DNA of 5,782 nucleotides from an uncultured Mycoplasmatota bacterium (lineage in GTDB: Bacteria; Bacillota_I; Bacilli_A; RF39; UBA660). Position numbers and translations under genes: made by a program. The notes below the pieces were generated by a model, which saw nothing but the letters and a program-made list of their open reading frames with translations, was not told the DNA's origin and made no database searches. This document shows, in pieces, positions 5,330-5,782 of this stretch. Location of the stretch: contig USDC01000050.1 in assembly GCA_900553435.1 (NCBI GenBank), forward strand, positions 1 to 5,782, in the 5' to 3' direction. How positions within the stretch are numbered: the first letter of the stretch is position 1; the number at the start of each line of letters is the position of its first letter.

Positions 5330-5782
5330 TATTTCTTATCTAAGTTGATTAGTAAACCAATCATAGATATGAATAATAAAGCAAAAAAATTAGCTAAAGG
5401 TAATTATGATATATCTTTTAAAACAAATGATAGTATATTAGAGGTTAATGAACTTTCTGAAACACTTGATTATGTTAAAAGCGAACTATCTAAAATAGAT
5501 GAATTAAGAAGAGATTTAATGGCAAATGTATCACATGATTTAAAAACACCTCTTACTATGATTAAAGCTTATTCTGAAATGGCAAGAGACTTAAATGCTG
5601 ATGATAAAAAGAAAAGAGAAGAAAATTTAAATGTAATAATTGAAGAATGTGATAGATTAAATAACCTAGTAAATGATATACTTGATTTATCAAGTATACA
5701 ATCTAATATTTATGAACTTAATAAAGAAAAATTTGATTTAAACAAACTTATTATAGAAATATTAAAAAGATATAAATACTTA
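5330..5782 (+). CDS. Sensor histidine kinase fragment (HAMP end, HisKA), lacking 5' and 3' ends
   Basis: An open plus-strand frame runs off the window. It begins with YFLSKLISKPIIDMNNKAKK and LAKGNYDISF, the end of a transmembrane helix plus a HAMP linker. A coiled stretch follows, then the HisKA phosphoacceptor motif DLMANVSHDLKTPLTMIKAY with the His to be autophosphorylated (codon at 5534-5536), then NNLVNDILDLSSIQS, the second dimerisation helix. The ATPase domain would lie beyond 5782. There is no start codon with a ribosome site: the first in-frame ATG (5369) is inside HAMP. In-frame codons before 5330 (SSFVIA) still look membrane-like for a few residues, but further upstream they are antisense of the gene remnant and trhP. 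So the sensor half is missing at a breakpoint near 5315-5331. Its direction opposes every other gene here. Confidence 0.88.

Overview
This is a very AT-rich window using the standard code: TGG encodes Trp in tig, abiF and trhP, and no TGA is read through. GreA, trigger factor, a YrrO/TrhP-type U32 protein, strong AGGAGG-like ribosome sites and U-run terminators point to a low-GC Bacillota. An uncultured Bacilli/Mollicutes-related gut lineage is possible, but that placement is inference. All complete genes lie on the minus strand.

Read in the direction of transcription (right to left), the core block is: the C-terminal remnant of an unrecognised gene (5328-5221), trhP (5224-4037), greA (3994-3521) and tig (3448-2213). 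trhP overlaps the remnant by ATGA. greA has its own consensus promoter inside the 3' end of trhP, plus a hairpin terminator at its stop codon. tig has its own promoter and ends in two hairpins. These genes serve tRNA wobble-uridine hydroxylation, rescue of stalled RNA polymerase and folding of nascent proteins. The order U32-(udk)-greA resembles Bacillus subtilis.

The accessory block (about 2090-90) holds an Abi_2/AbiF-type HEPN protein and a Nudix hydrolase. The abiF unit is the notable part of the window. A near-identical 37-nt element (34/37) lies on each side of the gene in the same orientation. Each copy folds into a 7-bp hairpin, and two of the three differences are compensatory (A-T in one copy, G-C in the other), so pairing is preserved. 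The upstream copy starts at the predicted +1 of a near-perfect sigma-A promoter and is followed by a U-run that looks like an attenuator directly before the abiF ribosome site. The downstream copy is followed by a strong terminator and has a -10-like hexamer at the same offset. Together this looks like a HEPN RNase toxin with a small structured RNA partner, similar in layout to RNA-antitoxin modules.

At the right edge, a plus-strand histidine kinase fragment (HAMP-HisKA) abuts the minus-strand gene remnant at about 5315-5331. Both are truncated at the same place, which marks a rearrangement breakpoint or an assembly chimera.
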